Source of the DNA: Cryptomeria japonica | Taxonomy: Eukaryota > Streptophyta > Pinopsida > Cupressales > Cupressaceae | DNA: 64,000 nt | Assembly: GCF_030272615.1 (NCBI RefSeq) | Contig: NC_081410.1 | Span: forward strand, 222,325,415-222,389,414 | Direction of reading: 5' to 3' | Shown here: positions 11,504 through 23,263 of the stretch, in pieces | Position numbering within the stretch: the stretch's first letter is position 1 | How the letters are laid out: the number at the start of each line of letters is the position of its first letter | Notes under the pieces: model-generated | Told to the model about the DNA's origin: nothing | Seen by the model: the letters and a program-made list of their open reading frames with translations, nothing else | Databases searched by the model: none | Translations under genes and position numbers: made by a program

Positions 11504-12423
11504 TTGCAAAGATAGATGATAGTTGGCATTGACATGGGAGATTTTTTCATATAAACTTTGATAACATTGTTAAAGTGAGTAAGTCCAAGACAAAGAGAGG
11601 CTTGCCTCAGTTAGACAAACTGGTTAATGCTTTGTGCAAAGAATGTCAGTTGGGAAATATGAAATCCTCAACTTTCAAGAGAAAATATTTTTCAGCGGAA
11701 CATTTGTTAGATTTGGTTCATATAGATCTTTGTGGACCAATAAGAACAAAATGTATTCAAGGTGACAGATATTTTATGATCTTCACTGATGATTTCTCAA
11801 GGATGATGTGGGTCACATTCTTGAAGGATAAGACTGAAGATTTTGGTAAGTTCAAGGCATTTAGGGCCTTAGCTAAGAAAGAGAGCGGTAAGAAGATAAA
11901 GTGTCTGAGGACAGATCAAGGCGGTGAATTTACTTCTAAGGAATTCACTAGGTATTTTGAATAAAATGGTATCAAGCAGTAGCTTTCTACACCGAGGACA
12001 CCACAACAGAATGGTATCGCAGAGAGAAACAACCGGTCAATTGTTGAAGCTACTAGGACAATGTTCATACAAGGAGGTGTGGCAAAAAATTTCTAGAGAG
12101 AAGTTGTATACACTATGAGCTGGATTCTGGTAAAGAGAGGTAAGGACAAGACTCCTTATGAATATTGTTATGGTAGATCACCTGATGTTAGTTATCTCAG
12201 AATATTTGGAAGCAAAATTTTTATTAAGAGGTGATTATATTAAAAAATATGAGGCTAAAAGTGATGAAAGTATATTTCTTGGCTATTCCACCAAGAGTAA
12301 GGCCTACAAGTGTTTTAACAACTGGACATAGAGAATTGTTGAGAGTGTTGAGTTCGAGTAGATGAAATTCCTGAAGTCTCAGAGGAAACCAGTTCATAGA
12401 AAAAGGATGAAGATCCTTGCATT
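11504..12423 (+). pseudogene. Element B integrase remnant
   Basis: Integrase is spread over several frames and stops. The catalytic core at 11575-11964 has HIDLCGPIRTKC, FTDDFSRMMWVTFLKD and LRTDQGGEFTSKEF, giving the first two Asp positions. The glutamate region PQQNGIAERN lies near 12005-12035 after two stops. The C-terminal region (YEYCYGRSPDVSYLRIFGSK) lies near 12155-12215, followed by a frame change. Inserting element cDNA is the known role of this domain; this copy is inactive. Confidence 0.8.
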
Positions 12424-13620
12424 TTGTTTTTAGAACCTGAAACTCTTAAATCTGAAACTGGCAAAGCAAATACTGATGTACCAGTCCAACCAAAAAAGAT
12501 AAATTCAGAAGAAGATGATGATAATGAAGAAGTTGAACTTGAAGATAATGATCATGTTATTCCAAGATATGTCAGACTGAATCAAAATCCTGAACACATT
12601 ATTGGGGATAAGGATGTTCGAGTACTAACCAGAAGAAGAATCAGAGAGAATTCTTGCATGATCTTCACTATTGAACCAAGAACTGCTAAGGAAGCATTTG
12701 GTGATGATCATTGGGTTAAAGTTATGGAAGAGGAATTAGATCAAATTAAGAAGAACAACACATGGACCCCGGTACCCTAACCGGTAAATAAAAATGTGAT
12801 AGGAACTAAGTGGGTTTTCAAGAACAAGTCGAATGAAGATGGTGTTTTAGTTCGCAACAAAGCCAGGTTGGTTTGCAAAGGTTATGCACAAGAGGAAGGA
12901 GAAGACTATGGTGAAACTTTTGCACCAGTGGCGAGACTGGAAGGTGTCAGAACTTTACTTGCATTTGTAGTACACAAGAAATTCAAGGTATACTAGATGG
13001 ATGTTAAATCAACATTTTTGAATGGGATACTTGAAGAAGTATACATTGAGCAGCCAGATGGTTATGCTCTGACTGATAAGAAAGACATGGTATGTAGATT
13101 GCATAAAGATTTATATGGATTAAAGCATGCACCTAGAGCATGGTTTGAAAGGATTCATACACATCTGATGAAGATAGGCTTTCTGAGAACTAGTGATGAT
13201 AGTAACATATATCTCAAATCTAAAAAAGATAAAATACTAGTCAGTGAAGTATTTGTTGATGATATCATATTTGGAGGTAATGATGGCATGAGCAAAAGTT
13301 TTGTAGATGAAATGAAAAATGAGTTTGAAATGTCTTTAGTGGGGAAAATAAAAAAATTCATAGGCTTGCAAATACAACAAATGAAGAATGGTATTTACAT
13401 CACACAGTCTAAGTATGTGAAAGAGGTCTTGAAGACATTTGGCATGAGTGCTTGTAAGCCAGTTGGGACACCTATGGTTACTGGTTGTAAGTTTTCTAAG
13501 GAAGATGAGTCCAAATCTATTGATGAGAAGGAATGCAGGTCAATGATTGGAAAATTGAACTATGTTGTTCACAACAGACTAGACATAGCTCATGTAGTTG
13601 GCATAGTTGCTAGATTCTAG
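12424..13620 (+). pseudogene. Element B reverse transcriptase
   Basis: After an acidic linker (12424-12600) come [20 protein letters not shown], the [16 protein letters not shown] block, YGLKHAPRAWF, and the catalytic FVDDIIFGGND near 13250-13280. These match copia RT blocks in order. Stops at 12778-12780 and 12994-12996 (TAG where KVY-Q-MDVK is expected) interrupt it. Most of the domain after 12997 is open for 207 codons. It lies in the same frame as the RNase H that follows. Confidence 0.88.
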
Positions 13621-14205
13621 AAGAATCCTAAGGAAACACATCTGATAGCAACCAAGAGAATTTTTAGATACTTGAAAGGTACTATTGATTATGGGTTATG
13701 GTATCCATATGGAGGAAATTTTGACTTGAAGGTGTACATACATGCAGATTGGATAGGAAATGTTGATGACCGGAAAAGCACAACCGGTGGAGCATTTTTT
13801 CTTGGAGGAAGACTTATTTCATAGAGTAGTAAGAAGCAGAGTTGTACTTCACAGTCTAGTGTTGAAGCTGAGTATGTTGCAGCTTACATGAATTGCACAC
13901 AGGCTATATGGATGAGGCTCATTTTGGAAGGTTTTAAGATGAATATTTCAGAACCTATAAATATTTTATGTGATAATACAGGTGCCATAAATATTTCCAA
14001 GAACCCTATTTTTCACGCACGAACCAAGCATATTGAATTGAAGTATCATTTCTTGAGGGAAAAAGTATAGTATAAAGATGTTATCTTAGAGCATGCTTCT
14101 ACCAAGGAGCAGCTTGCAGATATTTTTACTAAACCTTTGCCTAAGACTACTTTTGAGTATCTTAGAAGTTAGTTAGGGGTTGTCCCTCTTCATGAAATCA
14201 GTTAA
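13621..14205 (+). pseudogene. Element B RNase H and pol C-terminus
   Basis: RNase H motifs are readable: [37 protein letters not shown] and CDNTGAINISKNP. The first catalytic block, normally DADW, reads HADW here. TAG stops occur at about 13618, 13822, 14068 and 14170. The protein ends with KPLPKTTFEYLRS, a stop, then LGVVPLHEIS. RNase H would remove the RNA strand during reverse transcription. Confidence 0.85.
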
Positions 14206-14537
14206 GTATGATGTAAATTACATCAGTCCCGGAGCTACTTGCAGAATTTTACAGGACGATTGGTGTAGAAGTGGATTTATTTCATAGAGGGAGCATCAAG
14301 TTGCAGATTGTTGATGATGCACAGTGAAATTTGACATTACATGTTTTACTTTCAATTTGGCATTGCTGTCAAAGGGGGAGAAGAAATATGTGATTATGGG
14401 AAGGAGAACCAGTGACAAGCTAAAGACATAGAGAGCATGGTGAATACTTGGTAATGTAAACCAGGATTCCTATTCACAATCATGCAACAATCAATGGTAT
14501 TGATATTTGTATTGTCATCAATGCCAAAGGGAGAGAT
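14206..14537 (+). other. Element B spacer with polypurine tract
   Basis: Non-coding sequence between the pol stop and the 3' LTR. It contains a GTCAAAGGGGGAGAAG block at about 14368-14384 and the functional-position tract AAAGGGAGAGAT at 14526-14537, which abuts the LTR start TGTTGGCATTTG. Elements C, E and K carry nearly the same tract at their LTR edges. Confidence 0.75.
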
Positions 14538-14626
14538 TGTTGGCATTTGCATGAAGATTGCATTAATGATATGTTATGTTGTCATTGATGTCAATAAACC
14601 GGTAATGATATTGTAGTAATATTGTT
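14538..14626 (+). repeat. Element B 3' LTR, piece 1
   Basis: It starts TGTTGGCATTTGCATGAAG and carries the motif TTGTCATTGATGTCAA shared by the copia LTRs of this window. It ends with TAGTAATATTGTT, the target duplicated by the LINE insertion. It aligns with the start of the E LTR read from 50434 on the minus strand. Confidence 0.88.
14614..14626 (+). repeat. Target site duplication of the LINE (left copy)
   Basis: TAGTAATATTGTT here is repeated exactly at 22657-22669. It brackets the whole 8-kb LINE, including its third ORF. Confidence 0.88.
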
Positions 14627-14791
14627 CTGATTGATTGAAAAACAGGTTTTAAGGACCTGAAACCATTACATCATTGAAAGATAGAAAGCAGCAAAAGGAA
14701 TAAAAGTCCACATACAGAATGACTGGCCAAAAGACTAGCGAATAGAAAGAACAGCAAACCAACAGAACACAGCAAAGAGACCAAGGAGACA

Positions 14792-16510
14792 CTACATAGC
14801 AATTTTCTTTAGCAGATCCTCTGCCTTTATCATCAGCTCATCATAGGTCACCCCAACTACTTTCAGCTCCTCCAGATCCTTATTCACTTTCTTTTCCTTC
14901 CTCTTGCCTCTAGTGCGGGTTTTGGGACCTTGGGCTTCCCCTGTTCCTTCAGCGTCCAGGTCAATTTCCTGGATTTCCTTGTCATCATCAAGCTTGCTGA
15001 TGAGGGTATGGGTATTGTTGGCCGAGATTTTTAGAATGATGAGGCTCTGCTCCACAATATTCTTAAGGCACTCCTCAATCTTTTCCACTTGGATGACTGT
15101 GTTCAAGAGAGTTTTTTCACTAGTTTCCGCCAAGGTTTTTCTATCCAGCATCTCCTTTTCAATCTTCTCAAACTTGGGGTTAAAAGCATCTCTGATGTCT
15201 TCCTCTTTAGCAATAGTGTTTTTCAAATCCTCGATATAATCGGCCATTGTATTCCCCTCACCAATGTTAATGGTCTCCAGAATCAGGACTCTATTGCAAA
15301 GTTTTTTATACTCATTCGTTGCTTTCTTATACCCATCAATAAGCCATTCAATAGTTTTCATAAAACCATTCAAGGCCTTAGGACGAGGGCCAAAGGAGGG
15401 AGTCACTTTTCCGGGGGTTACCTATTCATTTTTAGGAATATGGAGGGCAGAAATAGTGTCAGTAGCCCTGAGAGTCTCCTCCATTGTCTCCATTTCCAAG
15501 CTGTGCTCGGCTTCTAGGGTCCTAGTTTTCTTGTCATCTTCTGATTCCTTGCCAGTCTCCTCTGTTTTCTTATGCTTTTTCCAGGTCTGGGCTTAGTTTT
15601 TACTTTTCTTCTTCAACAACCCCTTAGGGTTCTTCTTCTCTTCAGAGAAATCAAAGTACTCTTCTTCCGAAGAGATACTGATCAAGGGTTTTCTTTGATG
15701 TTTTTTGCTCTTAGAAGAAGAGGGTCTTGATTTCCTCTTCTTACTACTCTCATACTCTGAATCATCAGAGCTATCCTCATTATCAGTCGAGGAATCATTG
15801 TCTGATTCCTCCTCCTCCGAAAAATCAGAATCAAACATATCTTCCTCAGAGTCCATAGAGAGCTGCTTTCAGTTGATTTGACTGGCCTTTAAATGGTCAT
15901 AAATGAGGACCATAAGACCTTGGTGCATTGCGGTATCACCCCAAGGATTTTCTTTGTAGGATTTTAGGGAGGCATTCATTGAGCAGAGCAAGAAGTAAGG
16001 AAAATTTACCTTATCATTATGCCTAAAATGGCTTAACAGAACAAAGTGATACCCATAGACTTTCGTAAACCTACCATCTAGAGTTATATACCGCATTAAA
16101 ACAAATAGAATTTCCCGCCAGGGTTTTGCAAAAGCCCTAGGCGGGTAATAGGTTTTGCTCAACTTTACCAATTTTTTTTTCTCTTTCTCTATAATTGGGT
16201 ACCTTTCGATGGCTTCCCTACTGGCCTTCCTGTCTCTGTAGAAGTTGCAGCCCTCCCTGTTGAGGCCCGTAGCTTTAGCTATTAATTCTTCATCAACTTC
16301 CACCATTTGGTCACCCATTTTTAGCATGCCCTTCTTCCAATTTTTGTAGAAGAGGCTAGTTACCTTTCCATCACGACCGTGGAGTCTCTCTATGAAGCTC
16401 GAAAGACCACCCTTCTGCAAAATTTCCCACACCTCTTCTTTTTGTTTCCACTCCTTGCAACTACTTGGCTCATATCGTCTCCTATATCCGCCCATGGTGT
16501 CGTTTCTCAT
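14792..16510 (-). pseudogene. LINE ORF3: unidentified protein, globular N-terminus, acidic linker, helical C-terminus
   Basis: About 572 codons in a single frame from ATG at 16510 to TAG at 14792, broken by only three stops (near 15867, 15594 and 15422) and no frameshift. Residues 1-215 are globular with ELIAKATGLNREGCNF and KPWREILFVLMRYI. Residues 215-305 are an Asp/Glu/Ser-rich linker with basic KKRKSRPSSSKSKK stretches. The C-terminal 200 residues are predicted helical, with an Arg/Lys patch RTRGKRKEKK. I do not recognise the protein with certainty. The layout and the A-TGL-G type segment recall ORF2 of elements F, L and M (IRALTGLPQVG, VKVVTGLPTTG), so distant homology is plausible but unproven. 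LINEs do not normally have an ORF after RNase H. Confidence 0.6.
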
Positions 16511-16709
16511 AGCCAAATTTTGAAGTTTACAGAACTGGTAAAACAAAGAGCTTTTCGGAACTAAAACAAAAACCCAGAAAGCGTGTGTAGCCTTAATGAT
16601 CTAATAGATTATAAAACATGTTTTGTTGGCTTTGATGTTATAATGAGTGATCTTCTCATTATAGAAGTAACTCGAGGTGCTTACTTCAGTACTTTTCATA
16701 ATTACCCTG

Positions 16710-19700
16710 TCAATCAAGAGTCTTTGGAGTACTTCGATATCTTTCATCAATTATGATTTGTCTGACATCTTCGGGGAGACCACTCTCACCCATCCATGTG
16801 GTAATAGTCTCATTCTTAACTACCACATTTGTAGCCCAATCAGCAAAACAGTTGGCCTCCCGATAGATATGGGATATATGGCATTTTTTAAAGGTTCTAA
16901 TGATGTTGATAGCAGAAGTAATTATATTGTGAATCGACCAAGAGGGCTTTGAAGTCCCATTGAGGCACTTTATTATATTATTAGAGTCCCCTTCTATCCA
17001 AAGATAGGGGCAGTTCCATTTTTTGGCTAGGATAATGCCTTGAAGGGCTGCCATAACTTCCACTTTATGATTGGTTTGAGTACCAATAGGGACAGCAATC
17101 ATACCTTTGCAAATTCCTCTGTAATCTCTGAGAATAGCTCCACAGCCTGAAGGACCTGGGTTTCCTTTGGTTGCACCATCGAAATTGATTTTGAGCCAGC
17201 CTTGGGGAGGGGTTTGCCATTTAGCTTCAAGCCTTTTATTGTAGCTAAGATTAGGACCATCAGTAATCTTCATATTCCATGCTCTTAAGATATTTGACTC
17301 CAGGGAGTTATTTGAGTAACAAGAGACCTCCATGATTTCCATATTTTCCTGGATAGCCCTTTGAATTTTTTGAAAAACAGTGTCTTGTTTTAGGGACACA
17401 TCCTTGAATATTCAGTTGTTTCTTTCTTTCCAAAGACCCCACAAAATGTGAGGGAGAGAGAGCTGCCACATACATCTCAGAAAAGAGTTAGTCCATTGAA
17501 TTTTCCAGGAGGAGAACAAATCTCTGATGTTACTGGGAAACACCCAAGCTAAACTAAAGCTCTTGAGGAAACTTTCCCAAACAGAGGCTGAGAAGGAACA
17601 GTGGAGGGAAAGATGGTCCACTAACTCTTCCTCTTGAAAGCAAAACACACACCTATTTGGAAGAGCAAAACCTCTACATTTTAGGTTGTCAATAGTAAGG
17701 ATCTTATTTTGGAGAATAGTCCAAAAGAAAAAATTGATTTTGGGAGTGAGACCTTTTAACCAAGCTTTAGACCAGAAAGGATTTATAGGAGGGGGGGCAT
17801 AGGATACAATACATCAAAGACACAGTTAAAATGCCTTTGGGATCATGTTTCCAAATCAGGGAGTCCTCTTCCTTATTCAGCCAAATAGCAGACAGTTGGG
17901 TTTTGAGCTTAGAAAGGATAGGGTGAATACTATCAATGTTCTGCCAATTGTTCCCATTCCAGTAATCTGCCACCAAGGAACCAAAAGAGCCAATATAGGA
18001 AGGGGCATGGGAGGCCCACTCATGAGAATCCAAAAGGGGTTTATCAAAAAGCTAGGGATCCTCCCAGAATCTAACTTTTCTGCCATTTCCAAGTTTCCAT
18101 ATCACTCCTTTAGCAATCACATCTTTACATTTGGAAACAAGGTTCCAAATATGGGATCCATTTATGCTGAAATCCAAATTAAGAAAAGAAGAGAGAGAAG
18201 AAGACAAAAGAGAATACTTACTTCTCCACATTTTGCACCATTCAGAATCAGATTGAAACCATCTCCAAGCTTGTTTGGACAAGAGAGCTTCATTTAAAGT
18301 GTGAATCCTCCTGAGCCCCAGACCACCTTTGCTTTTCGGCTTACAGACTTGATCCCATGCCACTAAGGACATTCTTTGATTTTCCTCAACCCCAGACCAT
18401 AGGAATCTTCTTTGAATTTTCTCAATAGCTTCAGCATACTTAACTAGAATTCTGAATAGGCTAAGAGCATAAATAGGGATACTTTGAAGAGTAGCCTTAA
18501 GGAGAAGGAGCTTACCAGCTTGACTTAAGAGGGCCCCTTTCCAACCTGCAAGTTTTTTGTGAAATTTATCAACTAGAGAACTCCAAAAGGAGTCAGGACA
18601 GGCAATCCCCATGGGGAGTCCAAGGTAGGTAGCAGGAAGGTCAGCAATCTTACACTCTAGAATTCTGCTAATCCACTGTTGTCTTCTCTCAGGAGTATTA
18701 ATGAAAAAGACATCACTTTTGGCCCAGTTAATAAGCTGCCCTGCTGCAGATGCAAATTTGCACAAGGTACTCTTCAGTACTTTGGCTTCTGAGATGCTTG
18801 ATTCCCCCATAATTATTATATCATCAACAAACTGCTAGTGTGAACAAATAAGGTTAGTAGAAGAAGGTTGGAGGCCCTTAAAGGATCCGTGTTGCACCAA
18901 ATTTTCCATGGTCTGACCAAAGCATTTTGCCATAATAATGAAAAGGATTGGGGAGATAGGATCTCCTTTCCTAAGACCTCTCGATGCCTGGAAAAAAGTT
19001 GAAGGAGAACCATTGACAAGGACAGCAAAGGACGCAGATGTGATAAGTTGGGAGAAAAGATCCACAACTCTAGGGGTAAACCCAAAAGAAGTAAGAAGTT
19101 TCTGAAGAAGGGACCAGTCAACCCTATCATAGGCTTTGGAGAGGTCAAGCTTAAGGATGAGACCCTGCTTCTTCGCTCTCACAAGAGAGTGAATATTCTC
19201 GTGAACTGTAATAATGGAATCAAGAATTTGTCTTCCAGGAACAAACCCATTCTGTTGGTGTTTAATTAAGGCAGGGAGGATAGACAAAAGTCTGGAAGTC
19301 AGGACCTTAGATATGTTCTTGTAAAAGGAGTTGCAGAGGCTAATAGGTCTGAACTTGTCCAAAGATTCAGCACCTTGAATCTTGTGGATGAGGGCAATAA
19401 AAGTACCATTGATTTCTTTCAAGAGTTTTCTAGCCCCGAAGAATTCTTTAACCCCATTGGCTACATCAATCCCAATAATGTCCCAAAACTCTTGAAAAAA
19501 GAGCATTGGGAAACCATCAGGTCCAGGTGCTTTGTTTCCATCAAAGGAGAAAACAACATTTTTAATTTCTAAGAAAGATGGAATGGAAGAGAGGAATGCA
19601 TTATTTTGGGCATTAATGAGACAAGGGATGTTCTGAAGAAAAGAGGACTGAGCTTCAGCATCCAGACTATGATCCCTCTTTAGGAGGTCTGAGAAATACC

Positions 19701-20896
19701 TCTTAGCTTCATTCCTTATTTCATCCTCCTTGACCAGCTCCCCACTTTCCACAACTAACTTGTTAATCCTGCTGGCTACTTTATGCTTGATAGTCGACAT
19801 ATGGAAGAATCTTGTATTCCTGTCCCCTTCCTTGAGCCAAATGCATCTCGATCTCTACTTCTAGAACATTTCCTCTTTAGCAATAATGTCATGGTATTTC
19901 TTAAGGATCTCATTTTCATCAGCAATAGACACAGTACTGAAACCATCCTTTTGGATCTGGTCCTGTATTTCTTTAAGGTTTTCCTGAATTTTACTCTTAG
20001 CCTCAAATATATTCCCAAAGTTGTTCTTATTCTAGAGTCGAATGTTGTCCTTCACACTTTTGAGCTTCTCAACAACTTTGAACATTTTCGTTCCCTCAAC
20101 TTGGATACTCCACCATTTTTGAATATATTTTTTAATGTCTGGGTGAAGGGTCCACATTTTTTCAAATCTAAAGGGATAGTTTCTCCTTCTATTGATCAGA
20201 TCAGCATTGAAGGTGATTGGAAAGTGATCGGAACCAACCCGAATATGTGTAGACAAAGAACAGAAGTACTGACTATACCAGTCATCAAAAATGAGAGTTC
20301 GGTCAAGACGCACTTGAATAAGGTCATTACCATTTCTCCTATTTGTCCAAGTGAAATTGCAACCCTATATCTCCAAGTCATTAAGAGCTTGGGAATTAAT
20401 AAAATCCATGAGGGCCATCCTACTTTCTAGCTGAGAAGGACTGCCTCCAAATTTTTCCTCCTCTTTCAAAGGCGTATTGAAATCCCCCATAACCATCCAA
20501 CTAAGATTTTTGAAGTTGTCCCTAGCCTTTCTGATCTTTTTCCAAAAAGAGTTTCTAGCCTTTAAGGTATTAGGAGCATAAATGTTTGTGAGAACCCATG
20601 AAGAACCATCTTTAAGATGTTCAAATTTGATACAAGAAAAATTACTTTCCTGAATAATGACCTGGCCTTTAATAGTGCTAAGATTCTAGATGGTAGCAAT
20701 GCCTCCAGAAGCACCCTCAGAACTACCCCCACTAACATTGCCATTTTTGAAGAACTAAAGATTCAACTTTTTCTCTACTCATTTTGGTTTCTTGAATAAG
20801 AAAAAGGTCAGGATTGTTGTCTCTTATCATATTCCTAATAATATCATGTTTATGGGGATTATTTAGTCCCCTTATTTTTCAAGAAATTATCTTCAT
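16710..20896 (-). pseudogene. LINE ORF2: endonuclease, reverse transcriptase, RNase H
   Basis: Starting at ATG 20896, the endonuclease shows IRGLNNPHK, the catalytic-type IQETK and, near 20230, VGSDHFPI. The RT at 18052-19800 has NKAPGPDGFPMLFFQ, FRPISLCNSFYKNISKV, QNGFVPGRQILDSI, LDLSKAYDRVDW and FVDDIIIMG (the YADD position). A zinc-binding reverse-transcriptase region follows at 17412-17648 (DHLSLHC). RNase H at 16710-17399 has INFDGATKGNPGPSGCGAI, VEVMAALQGI, EGDSNNII and HIYREANCFAD. Several stops and frameshifts (for example near 20840, 20030, 18835 and 17410) make it inactive. In active relatives it nicks DNA and copies the RNA in place. Confidence 0.9.
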
Positions 20897-20898
20897 AG

Positions 20899-22645
20899 CT
20901 ACTTACCAATTCCCAACTCCTTGAGAGTTTTTTGAGTTCCATCTGCTATGTTCTTGCTGGCCTCCATGTCTCTTACTTTGTGGTTAGAGGGCCATCCTGG
21001 GGAAGAGGAGATGTATCCCACATCAACTTGAGCTATTCTGTTGGATTTCCTTATCAGAGATGTCGAGGGAGTTGCTGCTTTCTTGTTCCTATGTTTAGGC
21101 TGCTTCCATTCTGTTTTTGTCACAGGAGCTGCTTCCGGATTGATGAGGATTTTGGAAATTTCTTCTTCATTACCCTATTTAAGAGCTCTGGAATCAGTTG
21201 AAACATTGTTTGTTGTTCTTGAATTCTGATCCAAATCCGAAAGATTCATACCCAAAATTGCACAATTTTGGGCTTCTTAAATTTCAAAACTAGGTATGGC
21301 TTCAGAAGAGTCAGTCCTTTCAACTTGGGGATCAGGGATCTCTGCTTCCTCAGGTTGGTAATCTCTTGCTTCCACTGCCTTGTTTTTGTATGTGTCATCA
21401 ACCACTTCAGCTATCGCATTTGGAGGATCACTCTGATCATTCAATTCCTTTTTTTGAGTTGTTCTTATGGGACTGGCTTTGGTCGTTTCATTTCTCTCTG
21501 CTTCCTGAGTAGTGGGACTGAAGATAGAGTTTGAGGCTTCCTTCTGTTCCCCCAAAGGAGAAAAGCGATTGGAATTTTCTTCCTTATTTTCTATATTTTT
21601 AACTTGCCACACCCATTTTTCTGGCATATTCTGACTTTCAGTCTAAGGTTTGAGCTGCTTGGGCTCTGCCTTTTGCTTTTTTGGGCAGGATTTTGCCCAA
21701 TGACCAACTTTTTTACAGTGGAAGCACGCGAAAGGAATAGTTTCATATTCTATATGTTGCTTCCAGGTTCCCAGTTTTGAAACTAGGTCTATCTGTTCCG
21801 GCATATCTGCCTCAAGGGATACTCCAACACAGAACCTTGCATGGGTTAATCTTCTTTTTGAAGCAATGACTGGGTCTATAAAGAGCAACTCGCCAAAAGA
21901 ACTTGCTATTCCAGAGAAGATACTTTCTACCCAATATTCAAGAGGCAATCCTGGAAGCTTTATCCAAACTAGAACTTGGGCCAGAAGAGATTCATTCATG
22001 TTAAGTTTCGGATGCCATTTTCTTAGAACTAGAGTAGTCTTTCCTACCATCCAGGGAATCCCGCACAAGATCTTAACCTTATCTTCTTCACACGAAAAGG
22101 AAAAAGATAGAAGACCCTTGGGTAGTGCAGAGACCTCAACGTTTCCTTTAAGAGCCCATTTTCATTTGACAAAGGCCCTAACAACTTCAATGTTGGGGCA
22201 CGAACCCATAAATTTCCCTACCAAGGAGTTCGACATACTATTGATATTATGGTCCAGAATCTAGTCAGGGATGGAGATAGAAAACTTACCACCGAAAGGG
22301 TCAGAAATGTTCTTAACAAGAGGAAGAGAGGATTTACCAATTGGTCTAGTTCCAAAAAGGGAAGACCATTTTTTTTCCCTCCCTCCCGCTATCCATGGGG
22401 TCATCTTGTGGAATGGGCCCCCCATTGGACCCTTCCCCCAAATGCTCAGATGAATCCGTTGTCACCACAAACAGAGTACCATCAGACTGTGATTCAGCAA
22501 TAGCAACTGGGAAGTCTAGGGGCTTGTCCTTATCACCAATAGGACTAGCACCATTGATCTGGCCGATCTCACCATCGGAACCAGGATTCCCGCCTTGCTG
22601 AGAATTTGAAATTTGAGCTCCTGCTCCCGCTCCCACCTCTGCCAT
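20899..22645 (-). pseudogene. LINE ORF1: RNA-binding protein with DUF4283-like domain and CCHC knuckle
   Basis: It starts MAEVGAGAGAQ at 22645. After a Gly/Pro/Ser-rich lead the frame breaks near 22346. The DUF4283-like domain lies in 22270-21800 (CGIPWMVGKTTLVLRKWHP, LAQVLVWIKLPGLPLEYW). It is followed by the knuckle CFHCKKVGHWAKSC near 21705-21665. A disordered acidic tail (21627-21277) and, after another frame change, a basic end (to 20899) close the ORF. This is the standard ORF1 of plant L1-type LINEs, which binds the element RNA. ORF2 starts 3 bases downstream. Confidence 0.85.
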
Positions 22646-22656
22646 TTTTATTGATC

Positions 22657-23263
22657 TAGTAATATTGTTACTGTAACCGGTAGGAAGAATTTTTGGAGTG
22701 AATCGGTAACCGGTGTAAACCTTATCTATTATTGTAACTGGTAAACCCTACCTGTTGTTTTTTATAAACACTAACTGATTAAGTTTGGTGATTTGGTTAT
22801 ATTGGTTTATGACCTAATGATGAACAGTAATGATGATGACATGCATGATTATTGTATGAAGATAATTCCAAGAGATTTTGGTGTGTTGTTGTAACGGTTT
22901 TTGTCTAGGGAATAAGAAAATGTATTTCATCTTATGCAAAGTGTGTGATGAGTTACTAAGTTCAATGAAGTGGTGATCAAGGAGCGATCAAGGTTTTCCT
23001 GATTGATGTGTAGAGATTGTTATGTAATCCAACGGTCATACCTGAATTGAATTTGTTTGTAATCTCGATGAGAGTTAGGTTTTTGTTGTGTTACCGACTT
23101 GATTAATTTATTTATAAGGTCAATGAAGTTGTTTAGTTTTATAGAGTTGGCAAAGAGATAGACACAGTTCAGTTGAGTGTGTGGTTGTCGAACCGGATGA
23201 TGTATCTAAAGTTTGAGTAAAGGCAGATAGGAGCATAAAATGGATCTGATCAAGTAAGTGTAG
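22657..23263 (+). repeat. Element B 3' LTR, piece 2 (starting with the right LINE target duplication)
   Basis: Bases 22657-22669 repeat 14614-14626 exactly. The rest continues the B LTR: AACCGGTGTAAACC, a TTTATAAGG promoter-like box near 23110, and AGATAGGAGCATAAAATGGATC near 23226, matching the E LTR. It ends with TGTAG, the target of element C. Confidence 0.85.

Larger units (their letters stand above)
14627..22656 (-). mobile_element. L1-type LINE retrotransposon with three ORFs
   Basis: About 8.0 kb on the minus strand, flanked by a 13-bp target duplication. The order is ORF1 (DUF4283-like plus CCHC knuckle), ORF2 (endonuclease, RT, zinc region, RNase H), then an additional ORF3 after a gap of 200 bases. 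The 5' end lies only about 11 bases before the ORF1 ATG, so the untranslated leader is very short or truncated. The 3' end has no clear poly-A; it reads CTGTTTTTCAATCAATCAG. The LINE entered the 3' LTR of copia B. Confidence 0.88.

Noticed and set aside
14904-15596. Plus-strand open frames of 110-142 codons
   Set aside because: They are antisense shadows of LINE ORF3, whose minus frame is continuous for 572 codons apart from three stops.
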